Source: Palsa-1392 sp963819975 (GTDB lineage Bacteria; Verrucomicrobiota; Verrucomicrobiia; Chthoniobacterales; UBA10450). Taken from it: 64,000 nucleotides of DNA. The stretch is from the NCBI GenBank assembly GCA_963819975.1, contig CAWFYE010000014.1, forward strand, positions 112,707 through 176,706, read 5' to 3'. The position numbers were made by a program, and so were the translations under genes. Shown here piece after piece: positions 1-9,374 of this stretch. Each line of letters starts with the position of its first letter. The first letter of the stretch is position 1. Under the pieces are notes generated by a model that was given only the letters and a program-made list of their open reading frames with translations, had not been told where the DNA came from and ran no database searches.

Positions 1-309
1 TCCGGCAACGGCGAGATCGAAGTCGGCGATCGCTGGCGGCGCCAGATCAATGGCGGCCACGTCCACAGCGATTACCTGAACAACATTTCGCTCGGTATCT
101 GCCTCGTCGGCGACTTCAACCGCACCCAGCCAACTCGGGCCCAGCTCGATTCCTGCGAGGAACTCATCCGCTACCTGCGCGATCGCTGCGGGAAAGTCGA
201 GCGGCACAACATCCCGGTCCGCCCCCATCGCGAGATGAACCCGCCGCGCTGGCCGACCGATTGCCCGGGCGACGATTTCCCTTACCGCTGGTTCGGGCAA
301 TTCCGCTAG
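1..309 (+). CDS. N-acetylmuramoyl-L-alanine amidase (PGRP/Amidase_2), 3' part only
   Basis: The reading frame is open from base 1 and ends at TAG 307-309, giving the last 102 residues of a protein whose start lies outside the window. The segment has the late part of an Amidase_2/PGRP fold: a strand with ISLGICLVGDFN, a helix with EELIRYL, then HREMNPPRWPTDCPG. In this family the RPHRE histidine and the Cys of TDCPG bind the catalytic zinc. The enzyme cleaves the amide bond between MurNAc and the stem-peptide L-alanine, in cell-wall turnover or recycling. The upstream gene portion and any signal peptide cannot be seen. Confidence 0.85.
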   Translation, partial: SGNGEIEVGDRWRRQINGGHVHSDYLNNISLGICLVGDFNRTQPTRAQLDSCEELIRYLRDRCGKVERHNIPVRPHREMNPPRWPTDCPGDDFPYRWFGQFR

Positions 310-325
310 GGAGTCGGGTTGAGCC

Positions 326-763
326 TTATTTGTCGGGTGTGGGCGGAATGTGGAAAAGCGCCTCCAGCCCGGGCGACTTCGTCTTCCCGTGCACTCGGTA
401 AACGTATCCGGTCAGCCGCGGGTAGTTGTCGAGGTCCGAGCGCCACAGATACGTCGCTTCGTAGCCGACGCCTCCGACGGCGAAACGTGACCTGAGAACT
501 GCGGGGCCCTCAGCCGAGGTCTCGATGGTTGCCGTGGATTTCGTGCTGACGCCTTCAATCGTCCGGGTAACGTCAAACTTCCCGTCGTGCGGACGCAAAC
601 TAACCCGCCCGACATATGCAGCTCCGGAATCTGGCCGCTGGCCGACCAGGCGATAATCACCGGCGAGGAAGCCGAGCAGAAATGCCATGTCTGGCTCGCC
701 TGCGAACGAGCCAAGATTCAACGTCAGCGTTAGAACGACGCCTATGACAACACGCGCGCACAT
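326..763 (-). CDS. Hypothetical secreted protein
   Basis: About 145 residues. The start chosen is ATG 763, which gives a short N-terminus, one Arg, a hydrophobic stretch (VVIGVVLTLTLNL) and a likely cleavage after SFAG. A TTG at 781 would overlap the stop of the upstream methyltransferase gene by four bases (TTGA) and could allow coupling. The mature part is beta-rich with no Cys and no recognised motif, and looks like a small lipocalin-like or calycin-type domain, but I cannot assign a family. It sits directly downstream of the SABATH methyltransferase on the same strand, so the two are probably co-transcribed. Confidence 0.6.
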   Translation of the reverse strand: MCARVVIGVVLTLTLNLGSFAGEPDMAFLLGFLAGDYRLVGQRPDSGAAYVGRVSLRPHDGKFDVTRTIEGVSTKSTATIETSAEGPAVLRSRFAVGGVGYEATYLWRSDLDNYPRLTGYVYRVHGKTKSPGLEALFHIPPTPDK

Positions 764-777
764 GGAGCTAATGGGAT

Positions 778-1896
778 TCAAGCATCGTCTGATTTACCGC
801 GTTGCGAGATCGAGGAACTCGCCTTGACGAGTGTCATCTGCGCGAGTGGTATTGTCATCCGCGTGGGCTCTGCCGACATCCGCGTCGCGGCACCATTTTC
901 CAAGTGGTCGATAAACCTGGCGGCACGTGGATCGTCCCCGGTTACGTCCAGTCCGGTCGCAAGTGTCGGGAATACCGATGCCCGTGAAAAGGCAGCCCAC
1001 TGCGCACCAAACGCACCCGCGTCACCGCTGGCTTCGAACTCATTCCAAATACGATCTTCACCGTGGAACAACTCGAACTCTTCCATCGACATGCCCGCAC
1101 ACTGCCCGGCGGTCGCGAATGGCTCCATAAATTGCTCTCTGCTCCGACCGACCGTCGGAATGACCATCCTCCGAAGCTCCTCCTTTCGCACGTGGCCGTT
1201 TTTGACCATGTCATTGAGGGTTGCATAGATCGCATCGAGCAGCGGTCGATAACCGAAGTCACCGTCGTCATCCGTTGCCATGGTCAGCACCACGATGCGG
1301 CCGCCCGGACGCAACTCGCGACTGCGCATCTCAAGGAATGCTCGCCAGTCGTCCGCTGCTTGTTGGGCAAACGCACTGCGCGCGGCAGCGTCAGCGCTGT
1401 AGGCAACCTGCACCTGGTCAGGAATCGGGCCCGGCGCACGGCTCAGCCATTGCACCGCCCATGCGCTCCATCCCAGTGTCACACTGCAGGCTGGCAGGAT
1501 CTGTTCGTAGTAAGACCGACCGACCGCTGCCGCAAACGACGCCGGATCGTTCCGAAGATAGCTCTCCGGGTCGGACGCCAGAGTCTGGAAAAGCGCGGTG
1601 AAATCATTCCCGGGCAGGTCGGTATGAAAAACAGAGATCCCTCGTTCACGACCAACGCGATCTCTGAGTACGCCGATCGCCGCCTTCATTGGGGCCAGCG
1701 AATTGTGCCCTGCCGATGAACCGTAGTCCGCGATCACAACAGCCTCGGGCGATGGCGTCAGTGTCGCCGCGCGGGCAGCGCGTTCCAGAAGCCCTATGGC
1801 AGGAAGCGAGCCGGCCGCTTGCACGCCCGAGCGTTGATTGTATGCGCCCTTGCCTTCCATGGGCGCGGGATAAAGAAACTTCGATCTGTCGTCCAT
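778..1896 (-). CDS. SAM-dependent carboxyl methyltransferase, SABATH (Methyltransf_7) family
   Basis: 372 residues from ATG 1896; an in-frame TTG at 1911 would add five residues and run into a palindrome, so it is less likely. The family hallmarks are in order: MEGKGAYNQRSGVQ near the N-terminus, the SAM-binding loop ADYGSSAGHNSL (around residue 60), NDFTALF, then GWSAWAVQWLS, the counterpart of the substrate-pocket motif in plant salicylate and jasmonate methyltransferases. The expected reaction is transfer of a methyl group from SAM to the carboxylate of a small acid; the substrate cannot be deduced. The length fits the family (about 350-380). It heads a two-gene operon with the secreted protein downstream. 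Confidence 0.85.
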   Translation of the reverse strand: MDDRSKFLYPAPMEGKGAYNQRSGVQAAGSLPAIGLLERAARAATLTPSPEAVVIADYGSSAGHNSLAPMKAAIGVLRDRVGRERGISVFHTDLPGNDFTALFQTLASDPESYLRNDPASFAAAVGRSYYEQILPACSVTLGWSAWAVQWLSRAPGPIPDQVQVAYSADAAARSAFAQQAADDWRAFLEMRSRELRPGGRIVVLTMATDDDGDFGYRPLLDAIYATLNDMVKNGHVRKEELRRMVIPTVGRSREQFMEPFATAGQCAGMSMEEFELFHGEDRIWNEFEASGDAGAFGAQWAAFSRASVFPTLATGLDVTGDDPRAARFIDHLENGAATRMSAEPTRMTIPLAQMTLVKASSSISQRGKSDDA

Positions 1897-1903
1897 GTCT
1901 ACT

Positions 1904-1918
1904 CTATGCAAAGCATAG
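1904..1918. promoter_or_regulatory. Short palindrome upstream of the methyltransferase gene
   Basis: CTATGC-AAA-GCATAG is a perfect 6-3-6 inverted repeat lying 7-22 bases upstream of the ATG at 1896 on the minus strand. The same bases include TATGCT on that strand, a plausible -10 hexamer, so the palindrome could be an operator overlapping the promoter. It is short, so the call is tentative. Confidence 0.3.
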
Positions 1919-1991
1919 TCTATGACATTAACGGCTCCAAACGAGACACAAGATCCGCGAGAGATAGAAATGAAAGTCGCATCCTCTCATG

Positions 1992-2468
1992 CTAGACATC
2001 GGCGCGGTTCGCGGTTCGCGGCATCGCATGGCCGGGCTTTTGTGGAGCGACAGTAAACCCGGAGCCGAAGGTGGACCACAGCTCAGCCACTGAATGGTTG
2101 GCATCACGGTACGCGTGCCAAACGGACGCACACCACGTATGAATCGCCTCGTTCCGTGCGACCCCTTCCGGCAGAGCGAGAACCTCGAGAGCCGTGGGAG
2201 AACCACGCTCCCGCGGCAAAATGAATGACGGCCAGGGCCGCTTCCGGCGGGCCAGATACTGATGCGCCCGCTGAACTTGTCTCCCCGTGAAGTGTCTCTC
2301 GAGATGCAGATACAGGCCGATCAGCGCAAAAGTCAGTGTAATCGGCTTCGTCTGCTCATCCGCCATCTGCGCAGCGAAAGCGTCAACCACATGCTGATGA
2401 ATGAAGGCCGGGTCGCCGCGGCTAATCGAGTAAGCGCATAGCTCATGAAAAGCGTCACGCTGGTTCAT
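1992..2468 (-). CDS. DUF5946 family protein
   Basis: 158 residues from ATG 2468. It begins with FHELCAYSISRGDPAFIHQHVVDAFAAQ, the typical opening of the DUF5946 family, and continues with the helix-rich LTFALIGLYLHLERHF. The conserved His and Cys residues in the first 30 positions could bind metal, but no function is established. It is soluble with no signal peptide. The gene stands alone on the minus strand between the methyltransferase and a stretch of decayed sequence. The family assignment rests on recognition of the N-terminal pattern. Confidence 0.7.
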   Translation of the reverse strand: MNQRDAFHELCAYSISRGDPAFIHQHVVDAFAAQMADEQTKPITLTFALIGLYLHLERHFTGRQVQRAHQYLARRKRPWPSFILPRERGSPTALEVLALPEGVARNEAIHTWCASVWHAYRDANHSVAELWSTFGSGFTVAPQKPGHAMPRTANRADV

Positions 2469-2586
2469 ACTCGTGAGTTCCTAGCGAGGTCACTGGCAGC
2501 CGCAGCGGGCAATTGAAACAGATGCGACAACTGTTTCAAAGACGGACCAATCGCCAGGGCATTGCCTTTGGATGGATGCACGGCCG

Positions 2587-2784
2587 CTACTTTGTTCCCT
2601 CCACCGTATAGGTCATCGGAACTTTGATTCGTCTGTAAGAATGGGGTTTACACCGCCATTTTTTGAAGGTTCGTATCGACGTGGCGTCGAGCTTCGCACT
2701 ACCCATGCTTCCAAAGCCCGAGTCCGAATGGAAGCACGCCCCAACTGCCATCGAAAAAAAATGAAATGAATTTGATTTTACCAC
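2587..2784 (-). pseudogene. Remnant of a TonB C-terminal domain protein
   Basis: The last ~35 codons before TAG 2587-2589 read KLDATSIRTFKKWRCKPH, then IKVPMTYTVEG. This is the closing helix and strand of an energy-transducer TonB C-terminal domain (normally LD.aA..tl..WrFkP followed by v.vp..f). Nothing upstream in this frame resembles the rest of a TonB protein; it degenerates within about 30 codons. I read it as the surviving tail of a lost gene. The stretch 2469-3109 otherwise shows no gene. Confidence 0.55.
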
Positions 2785-3109
2785 TTAATGCCTTCTCACG
2801 GAAGGCGCTGCAGCCAACCGCGGAAGTGAACTAGAATTGAAAAGGCTGAAGGAAACAAACAGTCTTTCGGCCACGCGGGCAGCTCGGAAAGCGCGTTCCA
2901 CTTTATTCGCTGGCGTTATCATTCATACTTCGGACAATATCGCTCTGTGGCAAGGCCGAAGGATATATTATGGAAGATGAAGTCAAAGCCAAGCTCGCTG
3001 TCGCGATCGTTGGCTGATCTTGGTCTCGTTAGACCCATAGCACCATGAGATCTGCCAACCACACCTTTGCGATCGGAAACAGGGTGGCATTCCATGAGAG
3101 CGCGAGTTG
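2785..3109. other. Intergenic stretch with no recognisable gene
   Basis: About 325 bases between the TonB remnant and the reductase gene. The region is more AT-rich than its surroundings, with short open frames on both strands that show no coding character. I see no tRNA, hairpin terminator or repeat. It looks like decayed accessory DNA. Confidence 0.5.
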
Positions 3110-3703
3110 ATGGCAAAGACTGATTCGCGGGTAACGATTCACATGGCGGCGAGCCTCGACGGCTTCATCGCTCGCAAGGACGGGCGCGTCGACTGGATGG
3201 AAACTTCAGACGAGTTCGCAGGCGGGGAGACCATGGACCCAGAATTCGTCGAGGCCTTTCTCAAGACGATCGACTGCTACGTCATGGGATCGCGAACCTA
3301 TGAGACCGCATTGAATTTTGAGGCCAAAGGATTCGGGTGGGCCTACGGCGACAAGCCCACCTTCGTTCTCACTCGTCGCGATCTGCCGCGAACCCGGGAT
3401 ACGGTGGAGTTTTGCTCAGGCGATCTCGCGCAGTTTGTGAATCAGTGCCTGCGGCCAGCGTTCCGTAGCATCTGGTTTGTGGGAGGCGGTGCGGTCTCCG
3501 GCGAATGCCTTCGTCGCGGGCTGGCCGACGAGGTTCGTTATTCAATTCTGCCGATCTTGATTGGCGATGGGATACCGTTTTTCGAGAAGCTCGACAGAGA
3601 CGTCGCCCTTCATCTGGCGGAGGTCAAAGCCTACAAGAGCGGCACGGTTGCGCTGTGTTACGAGGTGCGACGAGATCATAGCGAACCACAGAGTGCCACC
3701 TAG
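3110..3703 (+). CDS. Dihydrofolate reductase family protein (RibD C-terminal domain)
   Basis: 197 residues from ATG 3110 (a TTG directly before it is an unlikely start). The fold is that of RibD_C/YwjB-like reductases: HMAASLDGFIARKDGRVDWM at the N-terminus, VMGSRTYE (around residue 65), a threonine-rich strand TFVLTRRDLP, and the nucleotide-binding FVGGGAVSGECL followed by ILPILIGDGIPFF. These proteins bind NADPH and reduce a pteridine- or pyrimidine-like substrate, but stand-alone members such as this are mostly uncharacterised. It is not a classical FolA and not the bifunctional RibD. There is no evident operon partner. Confidence 0.85.
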   Translation: MAKTDSRVTIHMAASLDGFIARKDGRVDWMETSDEFAGGETMDPEFVEAFLKTIDCYVMGSRTYETALNFEAKGFGWAYGDKPTFVLTRRDLPRTRDTVEFCSGDLAQFVNQCLRPAFRSIWFVGGGAVSGECLRRGLADEVRYSILPILIGDGIPFFEKLDRDVALHLAEVKAYKSGTVALCYEVRRDHSEPQSAT

Positions 3704-3838
3704 GAGACTCCCAGCGGGAGCCTTCAAGTTTAGAATTGACCGGCGGCTACCAGGTTGGGTAAAATATTGCCAGAGTCCTCGCGACGACGCCAACGCTGGC
3801 ATTCGTTCGCGTGCTTTTCCTCAGCCCTAAAACTCCTT

Positions 3839-6301
3839 ATGAAAAAGAAAGCGAATCGTCTGTTCCACGCCTCGGCGCTGCAAATCGCACTCTTCTCGCT
3901 CTCCGCGGTCTTGCTGACATTGACTGCGGCTACGGCACGAAACCAACTCGAAGACAAGCCTGCCGGCGCGAGTTGGATCGAGACCGGCAGCCTTGGCTAT
4001 GCACGCTACTGGCACACGGCGACGCTACTTCCCTCCGGCAAGGTGCTGGTGGCCGGGGGTTATGACGATAGAAATGGTTATTTAGACAGTGCGGAATTGT
4101 ATGACCCGGCGACCGGGATGTGGACGGCGACCGGCAGCATGACCGCCGCGCGCTATGCTCATACTGCGACACTGCTGCTTTCGGGCAAGGTGCTGGTGGC
4201 CGGCGGATCGAACGATGGCAGTCGTGGCCTAAGCAGCGCTGAGATATACGATCCGGCGACCGGGAAGTGGACTGCGACCGGCAACATGATCGAACCACGC
4301 GAGAACCATACCGCCACACTACTCTCCTCTGGCAAGGTGCTGGTGGCGGAGGGAACTGACGACAATCCTTTGATGACCGCGGAATTGTATGATCCGGCAA
4401 CCGGGATCTGGTCGGCGACCGGCGGCTTGCACGTCGCACGCACGAACCACACCGCGACGCTGCTGCCTTCCGGCAAGGTGCTGGTGGTAGGAGTCCGCAA
4501 CGCGGAACTGTACGATCCGGCGAGCGGCACATGGTCCGCGGCAGGCAGCTTCGGTCGGAGACGTGATTCCCACACCGCGACGCTCCTGCCCTCGGGCATG
4601 GTGCTGGTGGCAGGAGGGTTCGATGTTGACAATGGCCCCCTTACCAGCGCCCAACTGTATGATCCGGCAACCGGGATCTGGTCGGCGACCGGCAGCCTGC
4701 GTCGGGCTCGCTACTGGCATACGGCAGCGCTGCTGCCCTCAGGCAAGGTGCTGGTGGCAGGGGGAACCGACGGCGATCGTTCCTTGAGTAGCGCGGAACT
4801 GTATGATCCGGCTACCGGGACTTGGACGAAGGCCGACACCCTGGGCACGGCACGCAACAGACACACGGCGACACTGCTGGCCTCCGGCGATGTCTTGATG
4901 GCAGGAGGACAGCGTAGTCGTTCCTTGAACAGCGCTGAACTCTATCAATCAGCGGAAGGAAGTTGGAGCGACACCGGTAACCTTGTCACCGCACGCGAAT
5001 TTGCCACCGCGACGCTGCTGCCCTCCGGGAACGTGCTGGTAGTGGGTGGAGACTCTTTCGGGCATGTTTATAACAGCGCGGAACTATATGATCCGGCAAC
5101 GGGTACGTGGAAGGCGACGGGCAGTATGCACACCGAACGCTACGGGCACACCGCGACGCTGCTGGCCTCGGGGAAGGTGCTGGTGACGGGCGGGACTCGG
5201 GTCCTTGGCTCCTTGCGCATCGCCGAAGTGTATGATCCGGCTACTGGCACCTGGAGCAGGACAGGCGACATGGGCACGCCGCGCTTTCACCACAGCGCGA
5301 CCCTGCTACCCTCGGGCAGAGTGCTGGTGGCGGGCGGATTCAACGGCGGTTACTTGAGCAGTGCGGAACTGTATGATCCAGAAACGGGGACGTGGACGGC
5401 GACCGGCAGTATGCACACCGCACGCCAATTTCAGACGTCAACGCTTTTGCCCTCCGGCAAAGTGCTGGTGGCCGCCGGATCGGGCACCTCGAGCGCGGAA
5501 CTGTACGATCCGGCAACCGGAACGTGGATGGCGACCGGCGACCTCGGAACATCGGACGGCGTTCATACGGCCACGCTACTGCCCTCAGGCAAAGTGCTGG
5601 TGGTGGGGGGCGCCAGCACGGTCACGGAACTGTATGACCCGGCAACTGGAAGGTGGACCATTACCGGCACCCTTAATACCGCGCGTTTAGACCACACAGC
5701 GACGCTGTTGCCCTCGGGCAAGGTGCTGGTGGCTGGGGGCTCCGGTAGCGATGGTCTCGTGAGCGTCGCGGAATTGTATGACCCCGCGACGGAGACATGG
5801 GCGACAACGGGCGACCTCGGCAATGCACGCAAGTGGCACACCGCAACTCTGCTGCCCACGGGCAAGGTGCTGGTGGCGGGAGGCTACGATTCCATTCAAA
5901 ACTTGGGTACGGCGGAGCTATGTGACCAAGGCCTCGGGTTTGGCTCCGACTGTCAACCATTACTTACCACCGTCTCGCCCGCCATCCTGCAAAGTGGAGA
6001 TTCGCTCACGGCTTCCGGCTCGAGGTTCAAAGGCGTTTCCGAAGCCTCCAGTGGCAATGGCAGCCAGAGCGCTTCTAACTATCCACTCGTCCAACTGCTA
6101 AGCCTCGCTAACGAACAGATCCTTTTTCTATCCGTGGATCCTGCGACTGCTTGGTCCGACACCTCATTTACTTCCACGTCGGTCACCCTCATGACAACTA
6201 CTACGGGTGGCTTCCCCGTTGGCTATGCACTCGTGACCGTCTTCACCAACGGCATTCCGAGTGACTCGCAGTTTGTCCTCGGCGCAGCCCCCACGCCATG
6301 A
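3839..6301 (+). CDS. Secreted kelch-repeat protein with C-terminal IPT/TIG-like domain
   Basis: 820 residues from ATG 3839, chosen because it is followed by MKKKANRLFH and a hydrophobic LFSLSAVLLTLTAATA signal peptide; an in-frame TTG at 3755 adds only an unlikely basic leader. The body holds 14 kelch units of about 50 residues, each with a GS(L/M)..AR..HTATLLPSG core, KVLVAGG and SAELYDPATG.W. Fourteen units suggest two beta-propellers. Residues from about 710 on lose the repeat and form an IPT/TIG-like beta domain (TTVSPAILQSGDSLTASG). It is probably exported and involved in surface or carbohydrate contacts. A shortened, frameshifted copy follows directly downstream. Confidence 0.85.
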   Translation: MKKKANRLFHASALQIALFSLSAVLLTLTAATARNQLEDKPAGASWIETGSLGYARYWHTATLLPSGKVLVAGGYDDRNGYLDSAELYDPATGMWTATGSMTAARYAHTATLLLSGKVLVAGGSNDGSRGLSSAEIYDPATGKWTATGNMIEPRENHTATLLSSGKVLVAEGTDDNPLMTAELYDPATGIWSATGGLHVARTNHTATLLPSGKVLVVGVRNAELYDPASGTWSAAGSFGRRRDSHTATLLPSGMVLVAGGFDVDNGPLTSAQLYDPATGIWSATGSLRRARYWHTAALLPSGKVLVAGGTDGDRSLSSAELYDPATGTWTKADTLGTARNRHTATLLASGDVLMAGGQRSRSLNSAELYQSAEGSWSDTGNLVTAREFATATLLPSGNVLVVGGDSFGHVYNSAELYDPATGTWKATGSMHTERYGHTATLLASGKVLVTGGTRVLGSLRIAEVYDPATGTWSRTGDMGTPRFHHSATLLPSGRVLVAGGFNGGYLSSAELYDPETGTWTATGSMHTARQFQTSTLLPSGKVLVAAGSGTSSAELYDPATGTWMATGDLGTSDGVHTATLLPSGKVLVVGGASTVTELYDPATGRWTITGTLNTARLDHTATLLPSGKVLVAGGSGSDGLVSVAELYDPATETWATTGDLGNARKWHTATLLPTGKVLVAGGYDSIQNLGTAELCDQGLGFGSDCQPLLTTVSPAILQSGDSLTASGSRFKGVSEASSGNGSQSASNYPLVQLLSLANEQILFLSVDPATAWSDTSFTSTSVTLMTTTTGGFPVGYALVTVFTNGIPSDSQFVLGAAPTP

Positions 6302-8320
6302 CCGATTCGAAGGCTCGTTCCTTAAGACGCCCTATGAAAAAGAAATCTGATAACTGCCTCCACGCCCCGGCCCTTCAAATCACATTCATCTCCCTCTCGG
6401 CGGTTTTGCTGACGCTGACCGCGGCGACGGCACGAGACCAACTCGAAGACAAGCTTGCCAGCGCGAGTTGGATCGAGACCTACAGCCTTGGCACTGCACG
6501 ATATGGTCACACGGCGACGCTGCTATCCTCGGGCAAGGTGCTGGTGACTGGAGGAGTAGGAACCGACGGCTTCCTGAGTAGCGCCGAACTCACGATATAG
6601 CGACTGGAAACTGGACGGCGACCGGCAGTTTGAGCACCGCGCGTTATGGTCACACCGCGACACTCTTTTCTTCCGGCAAGGTGCTGGTAGTTGGCGGACG
6701 CAACGGCAGCGGGTATTTGAGCAGCGCGGAATTGTATGATCCGGCGACCGGGACCTGGACCGCAACCGGCAGCCTGCAAACCTCACACGGGTTTCACACA
6801 GCGACCTTGCTCTCCTCGGGCAAAGTGCTGGTAGCAGGCGGGCTGGTCCAACTGGTGCTCTGGGTAGCGCGGAACTTTACGACCCGGCGACCGCGACCTG
6901 GACGGCGACTGCCGGTCTCGGTACCGCACGCTACCAACACAGCGCCACGATTCTTCCCTCAGGCGAGGTGTTGGTGGCCGGAGGAAACGATAGCGTGACG
7001 GCGATTAGGAGCGCCGAACTTTATGATCCAGTTGCCGGCACGTGGAGGCCGACCGGCAGCCTGCTCGCCGCGCGCGATTATCACACCGCGACGCTTCTTC
7101 CAGCAGGCACGGTGCTGGTCGCGGGCGGCGACACAGTCGGTGGTGGTGCCTTGAGCAGCGCCGAAATATATGATCCCGCTGCCGGGACATGGGCCGACAC
7201 CGCCAGCCTCGCCAATGCGCGCGGGTCTCACACCGCGACGCTGTTGTCCACAGGTCAGGTCCTGGCCGCGGGGGGACTCGGTTTCAATGGTGCCTCGAGA
7301 AGCGCGGAACTTTTTGATTCGGGTTCAACCGGAGGATCGTGGACGTCGACCGGCAGCTTGCACACTGCCCGCAGTGGTCATACCGCAACCCTCCTTTCTT
7401 CCGGCCAAGTGCTGGTGGCGGGAGGCTATGATGGCTTCGGGGACACGAGCAGCGCGGAACTGTACGATCCGGCCACGGGGACGTGGGCGGCGACCGGTAA
7501 CCTCGTCGGTGCGACGGGCGGCTTCACTGCGACATTACTGCCCTCGGGCAAAGTGCTGGCGGCCGGAGGGGGTAACGACGGCGGTTTGGTGAGCGCGGCG
7601 CAACTCTACGATCCGGCAACTGGAATGTGGACACCCACCGGCAAGATGATCACCGCACGCGCCGGTCACAGTGCGACTCTGCTCCCCTCGGGCAAAGTAC
7701 TTGTGGCAGGTGGATCTACCGGACGGACATCATACGTGGCCACGGCGGAGTTATATGACCCGGAAACCGAGACGTGGACGGCGACCGGTAGCTTGAACAC
7801 TCCCCGCAATGCTCCCGCGGTATTGCTCGCCTCGGGCCAGGTGCTTGTAGCCGGCGGGGTCGCCAAGCATGGAGCCATCTCGAGTGCGGAATTGTATGAT
7901 CCGGCCACGGAGAAATGGACCGTCACCGGCAGCCTCACCATAACGCGCTACGCACACACCATGACGCTGCTGAATTCCGGAAAGGTGCTGGCGGCGGGAG
8001 GAAACTTTACCAACCTGGCGGAGCTGTATGATCCCGCCTCAGGGACGTGGGCGTCGACTGGCATAATGCACATTGCCCGGCAGCAGCACACGGCGACACT
8101 GCTTCCCTCCGGCAAGGTATTGGTGGCAGGCGGCCAGGGGAACGGTGTCGAGCGCAGCGCGGAATTGTACGATCCGATATCCGGGTTATGGATCGAGGCC
8201 GTCAGCATGATCACACCACGCTACAGCCACACGGCGACGCTGCTACCCTCGGGCAAGGTGCTGGTCGCGGCGGGATTTGACGGCGGAGTGTTAAGCCGCG
8301 CAGAATTGTACGACGAAGGC
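3960..8320 (+). repeat. Degenerate ~150-bp tandem repeats encoding kelch units
   Basis: Across both kelch genes the DNA itself repeats about every 145-150 bases, with near-identical blocks such as CTGTATGATCCGGC and GGCAAGGTGCTGGTGGC. There are 14 units in the first gene and 13 in the second. Such an array invites slippage and unequal recombination and can explain both the duplication and the indels in the second gene. Confidence 0.8.
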
Positions 8321-8326
8321 TTTTGA
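6334..8326 (+). pseudogene. Second kelch-repeat gene, two frameshifts and C-terminal truncation
   Basis: This is a paralogue of the preceding gene. From ATG 6334 it opens with the same MKKKSDNCLHA-type leader and LSAVLLTLTAATAR signal peptide, and holds 13 kelch units. The frame breaks twice. Near 6591 one base is missing: GAACTC-ACGAT in place of a GAACTCTACGAT-type codon run, after which TAG 6598 ends the first frame. Near 6843 another single base is missing before GGTCCAACTGG. The three pieces together rebuild one continuous kelch protein. It ends at ELYDEGF, exactly where the first copy passes into its IPT-like domain, so that domain is lost. It is a pseudogene unless the two indels are assembly errors. 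Confidence 0.75.
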
Positions 8327-8375
8327 TTCGGTAGCAAGAGCACCCAAAACTTTCCGCCCAACTCTACTTCCCGAT

Positions 8376-9374
8376 TTAGCGCGGTGACACCTGGCTCCAC
8401 CCGACGACCTGGCCGAGATTGTTAATATTCTCGCCAAGGGAGAAATCGCCATTGGGAAGGGTGCCCAGGTCTTGCGGGGCGCTCAAGCTGTCTTCCCAAA
8501 GAACAGCATGAAAATCAGCGAACCCTTGAGAGGTGGATTGCCCAACAATTTGCCCCTGATTATTAATTGCTTCTGCATAGCCCTGCTCAGAGTCGCCATT
8601 GAGTTTCTGCATCATTACGAAACCGGTGGCTTCGCTCCAATAAAACGGGGTGGTCTCGAACGGTGGATCAATGTAGCCGACGATCTCATCGTTGTCGTTA
8701 ATTCCCTTTCCTATTACGTGGTAGGTCCCAGGTGGCTTCTTGAGATCCTGGACCCCGCCCTGCTTGGTCCAGAACAAAAGGTGCTCCATGGCATCGTCGA
8801 AACGGCCGGTGCCCACGATGTGGTTAAGATTATTAATGTCGTAGCCGACGCTTTCGTTGCCCCCGGGAAGGTAACCGAGTGGACGATTGATACGCCTGGT
8901 GGGGTTCCAGACGAAACCATCGTCAATCGGGCCAAGGTAAGTATAACCCGCGACCCAATTAGAGTCGCTGATCGCGTACGCAATCCCGGTATGCCCGGTC
9001 CGCGAGAGGGTGACAAAGCCGCTATTACTCGTCCAATAAAAGGCGACTCGGTTGCCAGCGGCGTCGTCGCCTTCGCCCACCACCGCGCCGCTTGAATTGA
9101 TCCCGAACGCGAGACTGACCGCTCCGCCGGGCGTCCCGAGATCGACCATGCCTGTCTCTTCCGACCAGATAAAGGCATGCGGGCCAGAGGAACCGACCAC
9201 CTGTCCGCTATCGTTTATCCCGAACGCGTAGCTGTCCTCACCGGGGGTGAGCGTCCCGAGATCAGTCATGCCGGTGTCACTATTCCAGATGAAGGCATGT
9301 ATCGCTGCCTGGGCTGGCGACGCCGAAATAAGGGCGAAAGCCGCACTGAGGATGACAAGAAGGGGAGTTTTCAT
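8376..9374 (-). CDS. Secreted HAF-repeat protein
   Basis: 332 residues from ATG 9374 with a clear signal peptide (MKTPLLVILSAAFALISA, cleavage near AQAA). The mature part has about seven HAF-type repeats with an HAFIWxxxTGMxDLGTL half and an INxxGQVVG half (AFGINDSGQVVGSS, GYDINNLNHIVGTG, GENINNLGQVVGWS). The HAF family (TIGR02913) is an extracellular beta-propeller-like repeat of unknown role. No PEP-CTERM or sortase tail is present. It is convergent with the second kelch gene, with about 50 bases between. Confidence 0.85.
   Translation of the reverse strand: MKTPLLVILSAAFALISASPAQAAIHAFIWNSDTGMTDLGTLTPGEDSYAFGINDSGQVVGSSGPHAFIWSEETGMVDLGTPGGAVSLAFGINSSGAVVGEGDDAAGNRVAFYWTSNSGFVTLSRTGHTGIAYAISDSNWVAGYTYLGPIDDGFVWNPTRRINRPLGYLPGGNESVGYDINNLNHIVGTGRFDDAMEHLLFWTKQGGVQDLKKPPGTYHVIGKGINDNDEIVGYIDPPFETTPFYWSEATGFVMMQKLNGDSEQGYAEAINNQGQIVGQSTSQGFADFHAVLWEDSLSAPQDLGTLPNGDFSLGENINNLGQVVGWSQVSPR

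Noticed and set aside
3706..3724. CTCCC-AGC-GGGAG hairpin after the reductase gene as a terminator
   Set aside because: The stem is only five base pairs and no T-run follows.
3960..8320. Kelch DNA repeats considered as a CRISPR or non-coding satellite
   Set aside because: The units are ~150 bp, degenerate, in frame and encode kelch motifs with conserved structural residues. No CRISPR array was seen anywhere in the window.
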